Positions 8,400 to 23,214 are shown, counted from the stretch's first letter. The stretch is 64,000 bases of DNA from Slackia heliotrinireducens DSM 20476 (GCF_000023885.1 NC_013165.1:1240001-1304000), one strand, 5' to 3'. The notes: generated by a model from the letters alone, not told the origin. Numbers and translations are program-made.

Positions 8400-9617
8400 T
8401 TATTGTTCGGCACTATGCGCGACGATGGCATCCCTCATTCGCTCGAGGCCGGTTTTGATGATGGATCGGGGCATTGCCAGATTGAGCCGAATATAGCCGT
8501 CCGCATTACCTACGAACAGGTCGTTCCCGCCTTCGAGAAGCACGCCTGCCTCGTTTGCGAAGAAGTCCGGCAGGTCGTCTACGTCCGGCAGGCACTTGGA
8601 CATGTCGACCCAGGCCAGGTACGTCGCCTCGGATATGTTCATGACCGCCTCAGGCAGCTCGTTTTCCAGGAATTGCTTCGTGAATGCGAAGTTCTCGTCC
8701 AGATACGCCAACAGCTCCCGGCGCCACGGCTCGCCATACGTGTAGGCGGCCTTGGCTGCGGTTACCGCCATGGCGTTGTACATGCCGTCCAGCTTGTCGC
8801 GGTTGCGGAAGGTTTCGCGCAGGGTCTTGTCCCGGATGATGATGTTGGAGAACGACAGACCGGCCATGTTGAACGTCTTGGTCGGTGCCATGCAGGTGAT
8901 AAGCTTCGGATAATCCTGCATGACCTTTCCCATGGGAATGTGCTGTTTGCCCTGGCGGAGGATGTCGCAATGAATCTCGTCGGAGACGATCCAGATGCCG
9001 TGCTTCTCGATGATGCGCGCCACCTTCTCGAGTTCCTCCTGCGTCCAGACGCGGCCGGAGGGGTTGTGCGGGTTGCACCAATATATAAGCTTCACCCACG
9101 GGTCGGCGCACATCGAATCGAGCGCTTCGTAGTCGACGGTGAAACGCCCCTGCTCGTCGATGTTCAGCGGGCAGCGCACGGGCTCCACATGGCCGTATTC
9201 CGCCGCATGCAGGAAATATCCGTACGCAGGGGTGCACATGAGGACTTTCTCTTTCGGCCCGACGAGTGACTCCGTGAGCTGGAAGAGGGCCGGGATGATG
9301 CCGGGGCTGTAGCACAGCTGTTCCTGGGGGAAGTCCCAATCGTAGTGGTCCAGGCACCACGAACGGAACAGCTGGTAGTACTCGGCGTCGTTCACGACGG
9401 TGTATCCGAAAATGCGGCGGTCGATACGAGCGCGCAGCGCGTCCAGGATTTCCGGGGCGATGCCGAACTCCATGTCGGCCACCCACATCCGGACGAACTC
9501 GTCGTCGGCGTAGGGGAACACCTTTTCAGGTCCCGCATGGAAGATGTATCCGCGGAAGCCATCCGTGTTCAAGGCATCCGTACCTTGCCTGTCGATGACT
9601 TCGTCAAAATCGTACAT
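8400..9617 (-). CDS. MalY/PatB-family PLP-dependent C-S lyase (aminotransferase fold)
   Basis: A 405-residue fold-type I PLP enzyme of the MalY/PatB group, which usually cleaves cystathionine or cysteine (beta C-S lyase). The Schiff-base lysine is in MAPTKTFNMAGLSFSN, the aspartate that contacts the PLP pyridine nitrogen is in IVSDEIHCD, and NPHNPSGRVW is the conserved substrate-binding block. The start at 9617 is preceded by GGAGCAGC; an upstream in-frame extension lacks such a site. It may supply homocysteine or pyruvate/sulfide; an aminotransferase role cannot be excluded. Confidence 0.88.
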   Translation of the reverse strand: MYDFDEVIDRQGTDALNTDGFRGYIFHAGPEKVFPYADDEFVRMWVADMEFGIAPEILDALRARIDRRIFGYTVVNDAEYYQLFRSWCLDHYDWDFPQEQLCYSPGIIPALFQLTESLVGPKEKVLMCTPAYGYFLHAAEYGHVEPVRCPLNIDEQGRFTVDYEALDSMCADPWVKLIYWCNPHNPSGRVWTQEELEKVARIIEKHGIWIVSDEIHCDILRQGKQHIPMGKVMQDYPKLITCMAPTKTFNMAGLSFSNIIIRDKTLRETFRNRDKLDGMYNAMAVTAAKAAYTYGEPWRRELLAYLDENFAFTKQFLENELPEAVMNISEATYLAWVDMSKCLPDVDDLPDFFANEAGVLLEGGNDLFVGNADGYIRLNLAMPRSIIKTGLERMRDAIVAHSAEQ

Positions 9618-9847
9618 CGCTGCTCCTTCATTGGTTGGGGAATCCGCTTGGATCAAGCCCGAACGAGTCGTCGGCCAGGTAGTGCGCTGCTTGTGGCGGC
9701 ATGGCGCGATGCGTCCCGCAGACCTGCCTGCCATCCCGCGCACGAAGGCTGGACGAGGGGGTTTCCTTTCGTCCAGCGCCGAAACGAGCTGATGGGAGGT
9801 TCCGTTGCATGTGCTGTTTTCGATGGCGCGATTATAGGATATAGGAG

Positions 9848-9874
9848 CGTTTGCAGAAACGCTTTCGGCAAACG
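9848..9874. promoter_or_regulatory. Dyad-symmetric operator-like site between divergent genes
   Basis: CGTTTGC (9848-9854) and GCAAACG (9868-9874) form an inverted repeat with a 13-base spacer. It lies in the 9618-9992 gap between the divergent C-S lyase and YgbA-like genes, just after a TATAGGATATAGG stretch. A second inverted repeat, GCTGGACGA with TCGTCCAGC (9748-9777), is nearer the lyase gene. The regulator is unknown. Confidence 0.35.
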
Positions 9875-9992
9875 AGAAACGAGGTGGTTCTGCATGCTTT
9901 GCCCGTCGCGTCCGTCAGGAAGGCGGCTTGGCATCGTCTGCGGATGCAAACGCGATGGGGAAGAGGGATTGGGGTTTGCTACAATCAGCTTT

Positions 9993-10313
9993 ATGGAAGA
10001 GCGAAAAGACAGAGATCGGCGCACGCTTTGCGCCATCGGCAGAATCTATTGCAATGGGAACCATGGGCACGTTGAGCGCGATTGCGATGGCCTGTGCCCT
10101 GAATGCCGCGCGACCGTGGAAGCGACGGCCCGACGCGCCGAGGCATGTCCGTTCGGCCACGAGGGAAACTGCCAGGATTGCCCTGTCCATTGTCAGAGGG
10201 GAGAGGATCAGGTTCGCGTTAAGCGCATGATGCGCTACGCCGCGCCTCGCATGGCATTGCTTCATCCCTTGATGACCTGGGAATATCTGCATAAGCGACG
10301 TCGTCGGACGTGA
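9993..10313 (+). CDS. YgbA_NO-family (nitrous oxide-stimulated promoter) protein
   Basis: A 106-residue cysteine-rich protein. The block CPFGHEGNCQDCPVHC (about 52-67) and the following MMRYAAPRMALLHPLM match the YgbA_NO family, whose E. coli member is linked to nitrosative-stress regulation. Earlier cysteines (CDGLCPEC, about 31-38) complete a likely metal-binding set. The ATG at 9993 fits the family N-terminus, though its ribosome site is weak. The molecular role is unknown; metal or Fe-S binding is an inference from the cysteines. Confidence 0.72.
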   Translation: MEERKDRDRRTLCAIGRIYCNGNHGHVERDCDGLCPECRATVEATARRAEACPFGHEGNCQDCPVHCQRGEDQVRVKRMMRYAAPRMALLHPLMTWEYLHKRRRRT

Positions 10314-10575
10314 CGCTGTCGCCGTCGCATCTCGCGCAATGCGACGGAGAAGAGCGGGGTGTCTGCTGCATCCGGCACATACATTTGCCCAGTTTGTGAA
10401 GGGGGAAGACTCTCTCGGGCAGCAGCTCGGCCTCGATGGTATACTGCACAAGTTGCTTTTACCCGGGCTTCGTGCACATGCACCACCGCATGGTTCGCAG
10501 CTCGCGGCGTATTAAAAGAGCGGCGTGCAACAGCCGCATTAGGACGGATAATCCGTCAAGAAAGGTGGGATCCCT

Positions 10576-10863
10576 ATGCCCAGCAAGCTCTCTATCACCA
10601 AAGAGCGTACCGCAGAACTGGTTGCCGAGTTCGGCAAGGACGCCAACGACACCGGCGCCCCCGAGGTTCAGGTTGCCATCCTGACCGAGCGCATCCGCAA
10701 CCTCACCGAGCACCTCAAGGAGCACAAGAAGGACAACCACTCCCGCCGCGGTCTGATGATGCTCATCGGTAAGCGCCGCTCCATGCTGCGCTACATCAAG
10801 AATCGCGACATCGAACAGTATCGTGCCCTCATCAAGAAACTGGGCATCCGCGACAACATCTAA
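10576..10863 (+). CDS. rpsO: 30S ribosomal protein S15
   Basis: A 95-residue protein, slightly longer than the usual 88-89. It binds 16S rRNA at the central domain junction and helps form the platform. The sequence carries the hallmark block [20 protein letters not shown] and ends KLGIRDNI. An AAGAAAGGTGGGAT ribosome site precedes the ATG. It lies upstream of pnp, the classical arrangement, with a weak terminator hairpin between them, so partial read-through into pnp is likely. Confidence 0.97.
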   Translation: MPSKLSITKERTAELVAEFGKDANDTGAPEVQVAILTERIRNLTEHLKEHKKDNHSRRGLMMLIGKRRSMLRYIKNRDIEQYRALIKKLGIRDNI

Positions 10864-10874
10864 GTAGCATCTGA

Positions 10875-10900
10875 AAGCCCGTCGATCCGGCGGGCTTTTG
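10875..10900 (+). terminator. rpsO terminator / pnp attenuator hairpin
   Basis: AAGCCCG (10875-10881) pairs with CGGGCTT (10891-10897), followed by a short T-run. It lies 12 bases after the rpsO stop. The T-run is short, consistent with incomplete termination before pnp. Confidence 0.75.
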
Positions 10901-10985
10901 ATTGACGGTCGGCGCGGAAGGGTCCGCGCTGCTCGCGAGGATGGTGAGAAGCCCATCCCGAAGAAGAGAGAAAGAGTAATACTCA

Positions 10986-13217
<2,232 letters not shown>

Positions 13218-13280
13218 GAGTAAGTCAACCAAATCGCGCGTCTGGCGTGTCCATTAGGTGTTTTCACCCCAGACGCGTGG

Positions 13281-13309
13281 TTGAAATATGGGGGAACCCG
13301 TAATATTAT
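13281..13309 (+). promoter_or_regulatory. Promoter of the rpsP operon
   Basis: TTGAAA (13281-13286), a 17-base spacer and TATTAT (13304-13309) form a good sigma-70 promoter 47 bases ahead of rpsP. An inverted repeat CGCGTCTGG/CCAGACGCG (13237-13277) just upstream may end pnp transcription, though it lacks a T-run. Confidence 0.7.
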
Positions 13310-13355
13310 GGTTCCTCGTGATTTCGTACCAGTAGATATAAAGGAGTCCAACGAA

Positions 13356-13601
13356 ATGGCAGTCAAGATTCGTCTCGCCCGTCACGGTGCCAAGAAGAAG
13401 CCGTTCTACCGCGTCGTCGTCGCCGATGCCCGCGCTCGCCGCGACGGCCAGATCATCGAGCAGGTCGGCCGCTACAACCCCAACACCGATCCTTCCACCA
13501 TCGAGCTCGACCTTGAGAAGATCGAGTCCTGGATCGGCAAGGGTGCCCAGCCCACCGACACCGTCGTTCGTCTGATTGAAACCGCCAAGAAGGCCCAGTA
13601 A
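13356..13601 (+). CDS. rpsP: 30S ribosomal protein S16
   Basis: An 81-residue protein starting [19 protein letters not shown], the family signature. It binds 16S rRNA during early 30S assembly. The start at 13356 is preceded by AAGGAG; an in-frame ATG at 13281 lies within the promoter and is rejected. It is the first gene of rpsP-khpA-rimM-trmD-lepB, with only 0-4 bases between most genes. Confidence 0.97.
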   Translation: MAVKIRLARHGAKKKPFYRVVVADARARRDGQIIEQVGRYNPNTDPSTIELDLEKIESWIGKGAQPTDTVVRLIETAKKAQ

Positions 13602-13859
13602 ATGTCAGAGTTCAGCACCGATATCGCTGCCCTGGTGCGTACCATTGTCGAACCGCTGGTGGAGGATAAGGAAGCCGTCGATGTGACGGTGTCCGTATCC
13701 GCCCACGGCGAAGAGCTCGTGGAAATCCGCGTTGCTCCCGACGATTGCGGCAAGGTCATCGGTCGTCAGGGCCGCGTCATCAAATCTATCCGCGTTCTTG
13801 CGCGCGCTGCCGTGTGCGCCGAAGGCCGCGACGTGTCCGTCGAATTGATCGAGGACTAG
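13602..13859 (+). CDS. khpA: KH-domain RNA-binding protein
   Basis: An 85-residue protein consisting of one KH domain with the GxxG loop in CGKVIGRQGRVIKSIR. It matches the KhpA/YlqC family of small RNA chaperones, which dimerise and can pair with KhpB. The ATG follows the rpsP stop with no gap. The position between rpsP and rimM is the usual one in Gram-positive bacteria. Confidence 0.93.
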   Translation: MSEFSTDIAALVRTIVEPLVEDKEAVDVTVSVSAHGEELVEIRVAPDDCGKVIGRQGRVIKSIRVLARAAVCAEGRDVSVELIED

Positions 13860-13863
13860 CTCA

Positions 13864-14421
13864 GTGCAGACGTGGGCCAACGTTGCCGTTTTGGCATCTG
13901 TTCAAGGCTTGAAGGGAAGGTTCGTAGCGCATCCTGCGCACGGCCTTCCTTTTCTTTTGGAACCGGGCATGCGCGTAAGCTTCGTGCCGCCCAACTTGGA
14001 CGGGCCGCGCCACGTGAAAGTGCGCGATGTGCAGCATATCAGCGGGGATGACTGGCTGGTCAGCTTCAAAGGCGTGAAGGACCGCACCCAGGCCGAGGCT
14101 CTGGTGGGGAAGTTCTGCCTGGTGGATACCGACGAGCTGCCCGAAGACTACGAAGACACCCTCTACATAGATGATGTTGCGGGCTACGCCGTGGTCGACG
14201 AGAACCTGGGCAGCATCGGCACGCTGACCGAGGTGCTCGACATGCCGGGCCAGTCGCTTTTGTCCGTCGACCGCGACGGGCGCGAGGTGCTGATTCCCGC
14301 CGTCGACGAGTTCATCCTGGATATCGACGACGAGGCGGAAACCATCCTGGTCAGCATCCCTTCAGGACTGCTGAACCTGGATTCGCTCGAAGCCGTGGAC
14401 GAACAAGGGGAGGATAACTAG
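13864..14421 (+). CDS. rimM: 16S rRNA processing protein RimM
   Basis: A 185-residue assembly factor for the 30S head that binds S19. It has an N-terminal barrel (VAVLASVQGLKGRFV) and a C-terminal PRC-barrel (AGYAVVDENLGSIGTLTEVL, then EVLIPAVDEFI). The start is GTG at 13864, four bases after khpA, with its ribosome site inside the end of khpA. It is followed one base later by trmD. Confidence 0.93.
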   Translation: MQTWANVAVLASVQGLKGRFVAHPAHGLPFLLEPGMRVSFVPPNLDGPRHVKVRDVQHISGDDWLVSFKGVKDRTQAEALVGKFCLVDTDELPEDYEDTLYIDDVAGYAVVDENLGSIGTLTEVLDMPGQSLLSVDRDGREVLIPAVDEFILDIDDEAETILVSIPSGLLNLDSLEAVDEQGEDN

Positions 14422-14422
14422 C

Positions 14423-15163
14423 ATGCTCATCGAAACGCTGTCCACCTTCCCGCACATGTACGACTCGGTGGTCAACGAGTCCATCCTCAAGCGGGCCCAG
14501 GCCGCCGGAGCCTTCGAGTTTCGCGCCCATGACCTGAGGGATTGGACGCACGACCGCCACCGCACCACCGACGACGACCCCTACGGCGGAGGCCAGGGCC
14601 TGCTCATGAAGTGCGGACCCATCTTCGAGGCCTACGACGACATCGCCGCAGAAGGTCCCAAGCCCTTCACCATTTTCCTTACGCCCACAGGCGTTCCTTT
14701 CGATCAGGGCGTGGCGGCCCAGCTCGCCATGCAGGAGAGGTTGCTGTTCATCTGCGGCCACTACGAAGGTATCGACGAGCGCGCCTATACGCTGTCGGAC
14801 ATGAACATCTCGCTGGGGGATTACGTCCTCACCTCGGGCGAACTTGCATCCATGGTGGTCATCGACGCCGTGGTGCGTCTGCTCGACGGCGTGCTCGGCG
14901 ACGAAGCCAGCGCGGTGGACGAGAGCTTCTACGACGGTTTGCTGGAATACCCCCAATACACGCGCCCGGCGGAATTCCGCGGCATGCGCGTGCCGGACGT
15001 GCTGCTCTCGGGCGACCACGGCAAGGTGGACGCCTGGCGCAGGCGGCAATCGCTTGAGCGAACCGCGCGTTTACGTCCCGATTTGTTGGAGAGGGCGAAT
15101 ATCACCGACGATGAGCGAGCTTTTTTGCTATCATTGCAAAGCGACTTTTCTGAAGGCGTTTAA
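14423..15163 (+). CDS. trmD: tRNA (guanine-N1)-methyltransferase
   Basis: A 246-residue SPOUT-class methyltransferase that modifies G37 of tRNAs. The trefoil-knot SAM-binding blocks are clear: DDDPYGGGQGLLMKCGP, FICGHYEGIDER and ISLGDYVLTSGELASMVVID. The stop codon lies inside a terminator-like hairpin ahead of lepB. The usual next gene, rplS (L19), is absent here. Confidence 0.96.
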   Translation: MLIETLSTFPHMYDSVVNESILKRAQAAGAFEFRAHDLRDWTHDRHRTTDDDPYGGGQGLLMKCGPIFEAYDDIAAEGPKPFTIFLTPTGVPFDQGVAAQLAMQERLLFICGHYEGIDERAYTLSDMNISLGDYVLTSGELASMVVIDAVVRLLDGVLGDEASAVDESFYDGLLEYPQYTRPAEFRGMRVPDVLLSGDHGKVDAWRRRQSLERTARLRPDLLERANITDDERAFLLSLQSDFSEGV

Positions 15164-15181
15164 CAGCGCCTTTTATTTTTT
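15153..15181 (+). terminator. Terminator overlapping the trmD stop codon
   Basis: AAGGCG (15153-15158) pairs with CGCCTT (15167-15172) and a run of T follows to about 15181. The trmD TAA (15161-15163) lies in the loop, so ribosomes finishing trmD would block the hairpin. It may reduce transcription into lepB. Confidence 0.6.
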
Positions 15182-15201
15182 TGCGGGAGGCTTAAGCTTA
15201 C

Positions 15202-15771
15202 ATGGCATACGGCGATCACGTTGAGCGCAGATCGGGAGGAATCGTCAGGTCCCTCATCTCATGGGTGATGTTCTTCGTCACCATGTTCGTCATGGTGTGG
15301 GTCATACAGAACTTCATCGTGCGGGCCTACGTCATCCCGTCGGGTTCTATGGAAAGCACCATCGAAATCAACGATCATGTCTGGTCGGAGAAGGTCTCCT
15401 ACTATTTCCGCGATATCGAATACGGCGACATCGTCACCTTCGACGACCCCGAAGTGGCCGGGCGCACGCTGATCAAGCGCGTCATCGCCACCGAGGGCCA
15501 GACCGTCGACCTGATCGACGGCTATGTGTACGTCGACGGGGTTCAGCTCGACGAGCCCTATACCAAAGGCCAGCTCAGCGAGCCTCTGGACACAGCCGCC
15601 AACGTTACTGTTTCGTATCCCTACACCGTGCCTGAGGGGTGCATCTGGGTCATGGGGGACAACCGAACGCATTCGGCCGACTCCCGCTATTTCGGCCCGG
15701 TCAGCGTCTCCAGCGTATCAGGCAGGGCAGCGATAATCTATTGGCCGATTGAAAACATAGGAGTGTTCTAA
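15202..15771 (+). CDS. lepB: Signal peptidase I
   Basis: A 189-residue type I signal peptidase with one N-terminal membrane anchor ([19 protein letters not shown]). The catalytic serine is in [11 protein letters not shown] and the lysine general base in [12 protein letters not shown]. The C-terminal block [19 protein letters not shown] is also conserved. It cleaves Sec and Tat signal peptides outside the membrane. A GGGAGG site precedes the ATG. It sits between trmD and glyQ, two bases from the latter. Confidence 0.95.
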   Translation: MAYGDHVERRSGGIVRSLISWVMFFVTMFVMVWVIQNFIVRAYVIPSGSMESTIEINDHVWSEKVSYYFRDIEYGDIVTFDDPEVAGRTLIKRVIATEGQTVDLIDGYVYVDGVQLDEPYTKGQLSEPLDTAANVTVSYPYTVPEGCIWVMGDNRTHSADSRYFGPVSVSSVSGRAAIIYWPIENIGVF

Positions 15772-15773
15772 GT

Positions 15774-16706
15774 ATGAGCAAACCTGCAAACGGGGATGCA
15801 TTGACGTTCCAGGAGGTCATTCTGCGACTGCAGCAGTACTGGGCCGACCTGGGTTGCGTCGTTCTGCAGCCGTATGACAACGAGGTGGGCGCCGGCACCT
15901 TCCACACCGCCACCACCCTCCGTTCCCTGGGTCCCGACACGTGGCGCACCGCCTACGTGCAGCCGTCCCGCCGTCCCACCGACGGCCGCTACGGCGAGAA
16001 CCCCAACCGCATGCAGCATTACTACCAGTACCAGGTGCTGCTGAAGCCCTCTCCGGACAACGTCCAGGACCTGTACCTCGAAAGCCTGCGCGCCATCGGC
16101 ATCAACGTCGAAGAGCATGACGTTCGCTTCGTCGAGGACGACTGGGAAAGCCCCACGCTGGGCGCCTGGGGTCTGGGCTGGGAGGTCTGGATCGACGGCA
16201 TGGAAGTTACCCAGTTCACGTACTTCCAGCAGGTGGGCGGCTTCGAATGCAGCCCTGTTCCCGCTGAAATCACGTACGGTCTGGAGCGCCTGACCATGTA
16301 TATCCAGGGCGTCGACTCCGTCTACGACATCGTGTGGAGCCGCGGCGACGACGGCATCGTGTTCACCTACGGCGACGTCTTCCTGGAAAACGAGCGCGAA
16401 TTCTCCGCGTACAACTTCGAGGTGGCCGACACCGACTTCCTGTTCAGCGAGTTCGACCGCTACGAGAGGGAATGCAACCGCACGCTTGAAGCCGGCCTGC
16501 CGCTTCCCGCATACGACTACGTCCTGAAGTGCAGCCACGCGTTCAACCTGCTGGACGCCCGCGGCGTCATTTCCGCCACGGAGCGCATGGGCTACATCCT
16601 GCGCGTCCGCACCATCGCCAAGGCCTGCTGCGCCAGCTATCTGGAGCATGTGGTGGGCCAGGCGCCGGCGCTCGAGGACGGAAAGGAGGCCGAAGATGGC
16701 GAATAA
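15774..16706 (+). CDS. glyQ: Glycyl-tRNA synthetase alpha subunit
   Basis: A 310-residue class II catalytic subunit of the bacterial alpha2beta2 glycyl-tRNA synthetase. Recognisable blocks are [35 protein letters not shown] and [19 protein letters not shown]. It starts two bases after the lepB stop and overlaps the glyS start by 11 bases, so the pair is translationally coupled. Confidence 0.96.
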   Translation: MSKPANGDALTFQEVILRLQQYWADLGCVVLQPYDNEVGAGTFHTATTLRSLGPDTWRTAYVQPSRRPTDGRYGENPNRMQHYYQYQVLLKPSPDNVQDLYLESLRAIGINVEEHDVRFVEDDWESPTLGAWGLGWEVWIDGMEVTQFTYFQQVGGFECSPVPAEITYGLERLTMYIQGVDSVYDIVWSRGDDGIVFTYGDVFLENEREFSAYNFEVADTDFLFSEFDRYERECNRTLEAGLPLPAYDYVLKCSHAFNLLDARGVISATERMGYILRVRTIAKACCASYLEHVVGQAPALEDGKEAEDGE

Positions 16707-18780
16707 GACCCTCGCATTCGAAATCGGCACCGAAGAACTGCCCGCGTTCGCGCTGCATGACGCCACCGTCCAGCTGCCCGGTCTGGTCGCCCAGCTGCTG
16801 GAGGCCAAGCGCATCCCGCACGGCGCCATCGACGTGTACACCACGCCCCGCCGCCTGATCACCCTGGTGGCCGACGTGCCCGAGGCCACGGAAGCCTCCG
16901 AAGAGGTGTTCCGCGGTCCTGCCGCCCGCATCGCCTTCGACGCCGACGGCAACCCCACCAAGGCCGCCCTGGGCTTCGCCCGCGGCAAGGGTGTGGACGC
17001 AAGCGCCCTTGAGCTTCGCAACGAAAACGGCGAAGACTACGTGTACGCCGTCAAGAAGACCGAATCCCGCGACGTGGCCGCCCTGCTGCCCGAGGTGCTG
17101 CTGAACACCATCGAGGGCATCTCCTGGCCCAAGTCCCAGCGCTGGGGCGCCCACACCGAGCTGTTCAGCCGCCCGATCCGCTGGATTCTGGCGCTGCTGG
17201 GCGAAACCGTGGTGCCGCTGTCCTACGCCGGCCTGGAGTCGGGCCGCACCACCCGCGGCCATCGCTTCCTGGCGCCGGCCGAGGTGGAGATCGCCTGTGC
17301 CGACGACCTGCTGCCCGCCATCCGCGCGGCATACGTCGTGCCCAGCGAAGACGAGCGTGAAGCATCCATCCGCAAGCAGATCGCTGCCAAGGAGGCAGAA
17401 CTCGGCCTGGTGGCCGACCTGCCGGCCAAGACCATGGCCGAAGTTATCAACCTGACCGAGTATCCCACGGTCATGGTGGGCACCTTCGACGAGCTGTTCC
17501 TGAGCGTGCCGAAGGAGATCATCGTCGACGCCATGCTCATGCATCAGCGTTACTTCCCCTTGTTCGACCAGGAAGGCAAGCTGGTCAACAAGTTCCTGAT
17601 CACCTCCAACGGCGATCCGGCATTCGAGGCCAACATCATCGACGGCAACCAGCGAGTCGTGGCCGCCCGTCTGTATGACGCCAAGTTCTTCTACGACGAG
17701 GACCTGAAGAAGCCGCTGGAAGACTACGTGAACTCTCTGGACCAGGTCGTGTTCCAGGAGAAGCTGGGCACCACGCTGGCCAAGACCACCCGCGTGGTCC
17801 GTCTGGCGGGATTCGCCGCCGACGACGCCAAGGTGGACGCCCAGGTTCGCGCCGACGCCCAGCGCGCCGCCTACCTTGCCAAGGCCGACCTGGTCACGGG
17901 CGCCGTTGTGGAATTCACCAGCGTCCAGGGCATCATGGGTTCCTACTACGCCAAGGCGGCAGGGGAGACCGATGAGGTCGCCAACGCCATCGCCGACCAT
18001 TACCGTCCGCGTTTCGCAGGCGACGAGCTGCCTCGTGGCATGGCCGGCCGCATCGTGGCCTTCGCTGACAAGCTGGACACCATCACGGGCCTGTTCGCCA
18101 TCGGCCAGGCGCCGACCGGCTCTTCGGACCCCTTCGCCCTGCGCCGTGCCGCCATCGGCATCGTGGGCATCCTGAACGCCGGCCTGAACGTGTCGTTGGG
18201 AAGCGCCATCGACGTCGCGTTGGCCAACTACCGCGCCGACGGCCTGGAGTTCGACTTCGCCGAGGTGAAGAAGGCGGTCGTGGACTTCTTCGTCACCCGT
18301 ACGAAGGTCATCCTGAAGGATGAAGGCAACGCTTCCGACGCCATCGACGCTGTTCTGGCCTGCGGCGTTACAGAGCCGGCCGTCATCGCTTCCCGCGTGA
18401 AGGCCCTGACCGCAGCCCGCGAGCAGAACCGCGAGACCATGGACAATCTGGCTGTCGCCTTCGCCCGCGCCAACAACCTGCGCGACCCCAAGCTGGGCAC
18501 CGACTGCAACACGGCGCTGTTCAATCAGGCCGAGCAGAACCTCTACGACGCTGCGCATGCCGCATCCATCGCCGTGGACGAGGCGCTGGCCGCCGACGAC
18601 TACACTGCCGCCCTGGGCCGGTTGGCCGAGCTGCGCCAGCCCGTGGACGCCTTCTTCGAGGACGTCATGGTCATGGACGAAGACTCGGCCGTCCGTGTAA
18701 ACCGCCTGAAGCTCCTGAACGAGTTCGTGAACGTGTTCGCCAACGTCGCCGACTTCGGCCAGCTCGCAAAAACCAAATAA
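16696..18780 (+). CDS. glyS: Glycyl-tRNA synthetase beta subunit
   Basis: A 694-residue subunit that carries tRNA-binding and HD-like domains. The N-terminus [17 protein letters not shown] is the family signature, and the C-terminal region contains the DALR-type anticodon-binding fold. The ATG at 16696 has an AAAGGAGG site inside the end of glyQ; an upstream in-frame ATG at 16648 would lie deeper in glyQ and is rejected. A pair of GTCCC-type hairpin repeats follows the stop. Confidence 0.95.
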   Translation: MANKTLAFEIGTEELPAFALHDATVQLPGLVAQLLEAKRIPHGAIDVYTTPRRLITLVADVPEATEASEEVFRGPAARIAFDADGNPTKAALGFARGKGVDASALELRNENGEDYVYAVKKTESRDVAALLPEVLLNTIEGISWPKSQRWGAHTELFSRPIRWILALLGETVVPLSYAGLESGRTTRGHRFLAPAEVEIACADDLLPAIRAAYVVPSEDEREASIRKQIAAKEAELGLVADLPAKTMAEVINLTEYPTVMVGTFDELFLSVPKEIIVDAMLMHQRYFPLFDQEGKLVNKFLITSNGDPAFEANIIDGNQRVVAARLYDAKFFYDEDLKKPLEDYVNSLDQVVFQEKLGTTLAKTTRVVRLAGFAADDAKVDAQVRADAQRAAYLAKADLVTGAVVEFTSVQGIMGSYYAKAAGETDEVANAIADHYRPRFAGDELPRGMAGRIVAFADKLDTITGLFAIGQAPTGSSDPFALRRAAIGIVGILNAGLNVSLGSAIDVALANYRADGLEFDFAEVKKAVVDFFVTRTKVILKDEGNASDAIDAVLACGVTEPAVIASRVKALTAAREQNRETMDNLAVAFARANNLRDPKLGTDCNTALFNQAEQNLYDAAHAASIAVDEALAADDYTAALGRLAELRQPVDAFFEDVMVMDEDSAVRVNRLKLLNEFVNVFANVADFGQLAKTK

Positions 18781-18822
18781 CGCTTCGTGGAGCCGCAGGA
18801 CCATTCCTCGGCTCCCTGTTTT

Positions 18823-18914
18823 GGGACAGGGGGGCTTATCCCCCTTGTCCCATCCCATAGGTCGTTTGGGATAAAGGGGGGGGATAAGCCCCCTTTGTTC
18901 CACCCGATAGGTCG
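18823..18914. repeat. Two tandem GTCCC-type hairpin repeats
   Basis: Unit 1 (18823-18864) folds as GGGACAGGGGG with CCCCCTTGTCCC and ends CCCATAGGTCG. Unit 2 (18868-18914) is a diverged direct repeat that folds as AAAGGGGG with CCCCCTTT and ends CCCGATAGGTCG. They lie just after glyS and ahead of ppsR and resemble the hairpins found after other genes in this window. Confidence 0.75.
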
Positions 18915-18940
18915 ATCACGTGCACGAGGAGGGATGCGCT

Positions 18941-19843
18941 TTGCCTGGCGAACCGAGCATTCAGATGGGGTCCTATCACGAGGGGTTCCCGACCATCCAC
19001 ATCGTCAGCGACTCGCTTGGCTTCACGGCCCAATCGCTGGCCAGGGCGGCGGCCGGCCAGTTCGGCGTCACCGACCCCGCCTTCGAAATCTTCTCCAGGA
19101 TCACCGATGCCGAAACCGCAGGCAAGGTCCTGCTGAAACACCGCGCCGAGCAGGCCAACAACGGCATAAACGAGCCCATGGTGGTGTTCTTCTCGTTCGT
19201 CGACGCCGAGGAGAGCGCCAAGCTGAAGAGAATCTGCGAGAAGCACGACATCTATGCGGTCGACATGATGACCGAGCCGATCGCCATGCTCGAAAAGGCG
19301 TCGGGCCTCACGTCGTCCCGCCAGCCTGGCCTGTTCCGCCAGACCGACGAGAACTACTTCAGGCGCATCGCCGCCATGGAATTCACCATCAACCACGACG
19401 ACGGACGCAACTACCAGGACCTTCCCAAAGCCGACATCGTGCTTCTGGGCGTCTCCCGCTCGTCGAAGACCCCCATCTCCGTGTACATGGGAATGGAAGG
19501 TTACCGCGTGGCCAACGTGCCGCTGGCCGTGGGCACCGAGCCGCCCGCTGAGGTGTTCGAATGCGACCCCACGCGCATCTTCGGTCTTATGACCACCCCC
19601 GACGTGCTGGTCAGCATCCGCCAGCGCCGCCTGGGCAACGCCGGCAAGGGCGCGACGGGCGCCGCCGGGCAGTACGCCCAGAGGGATTACGTCTACGATG
19701 ACCTGGAATCGGCCCGCGCCCTCATGCGCAAACTGGGCTGTATCGTCATCCACACCGAAAACAAGGCCGTCGAAGAGACCGCACAGGAAATATTGCGATA
19801 CTATGAACTGACTCACCCAGCGCGCAAGCCGCCTATTGAGTGA
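18941..19843 (+). CDS. ppsR: PPDK regulatory protein (bifunctional kinase/phosphorylase, DUF299)
   Basis: A 300-residue enzyme that phosphorylates and dephosphorylates the active-site threonine of pyruvate, phosphate dikinase, using ADP or phosphate. The P-loop GVSRSSKTPIS (about 170-180) is characteristic. I choose the TTG at 18941 because GAGGAGGG lies seven bases upstream; a GTG at 18920 is also in frame. It is directly upstream of ppdK, its presumed target, which fixes PPDK rather than PEP synthase as substrate. Confidence 0.92.
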   Translation: MPGEPSIQMGSYHEGFPTIHIVSDSLGFTAQSLARAAAGQFGVTDPAFEIFSRITDAETAGKVLLKHRAEQANNGINEPMVVFFSFVDAEESAKLKRICEKHDIYAVDMMTEPIAMLEKASGLTSSRQPGLFRQTDENYFRRIAAMEFTINHDDGRNYQDLPKADIVLLGVSRSSKTPISVYMGMEGYRVANVPLAVGTEPPAEVFECDPTRIFGLMTTPDVLVSIRQRRLGNAGKGATGAAGQYAQRDYVYDDLESARALMRKLGCIVIHTENKAVEETAQEILRYYELTHPARKPPIE

Positions 19844-19886
19844 TAATGTGGTTGCATCCACTAAACAACTAGTGAAGGAGAAAACA

Positions 19887-22616
<2,730 letters not shown>

Positions 22617-22640
22617 GTCGCTTCGGCATACCGTACTTTG

Positions 22641-22672
22641 AAGGCGGACCGCTTCGGCGGCCCGCCTTTTTT
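22641..22672 (+). terminator. Intrinsic terminator after ppdK
   Basis: AAGGCGG (22641-22647) pairs with CCGCCTT (22662-22668), with more pairing in the loop, and is followed by TTTT. Confidence 0.9.
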
Positions 22673-22773
22673 CGCGCGCGTGGCGGTTGCGCAATCGGCC
22701 GAAGCCCTGCAGCCTAGGATGTTCCCATCGTAAAAGGGGAGCGGTGCTTCCAGCAATAGCGAAAGGAACAAAG

Positions 22774-23214
22774 ATGGAATGCGGCAATACCTTCACCGTC
22801 ACGAAGGACGACGGCCAGACCGTCGAATGCTCGGTCCTGTTCACCTTCGAGAGTGCAGACTCAGGCAAGACCTACGTGGTGTTCACAGACGAGTCGCGCG
22901 ACGAGATGGGCAACACCATGGTGTATGCGAACATCCTGGGCAAGCACAACAGTCTGGAACCTATCGAGACCGATGAGGAATGGAACGTTGTGGAAGGCAT
23001 CCTGAACCAGCTGGAGCGTGAGGCACGAAACGGCAGTTTCGACGGTTTGGACGAAGACGAAGTCGCCCGCCTTTTGGAAGACCGCATCAACGTCGCACCC
23101 GAGCCCGAGCTCGACCCCGAGCCTTACACCCTGGAAGACCTGAACAGGGATGTGGACGCCCTGAACGCCTTCATGCGCCAGCTTGAAGCCGAGATGGGCG
23201 AAGGCGGGGTATAA
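22774..23214 (+). CDS. DUF1292-domain protein (longer paralogue)
   Basis: A 146-residue acidic protein. Its N-terminal 80 residues (FTVTKDDGQTVECSVLFTFE... KTYVVFTDE... MVYANIL) match DUF1292 (UPF0473/YrzB), a small family of unknown function common in Gram-positive bacteria. The C-terminal half is acidic and helical (AEMGEGGV end). GAAAGGAACAAAG precedes the ATG. A second DUF1292 gene lies 170 bases downstream. Function unknown. Confidence 0.8.
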   Translation: MECGNTFTVTKDDGQTVECSVLFTFESADSGKTYVVFTDESRDEMGNTMVYANILGKHNSLEPIETDEEWNVVEGILNQLEREARNGSFDGLDEDEVARLLEDRINVAPEPELDPEPYTLEDLNRDVDALNAFMRQLEAEMGEGGV

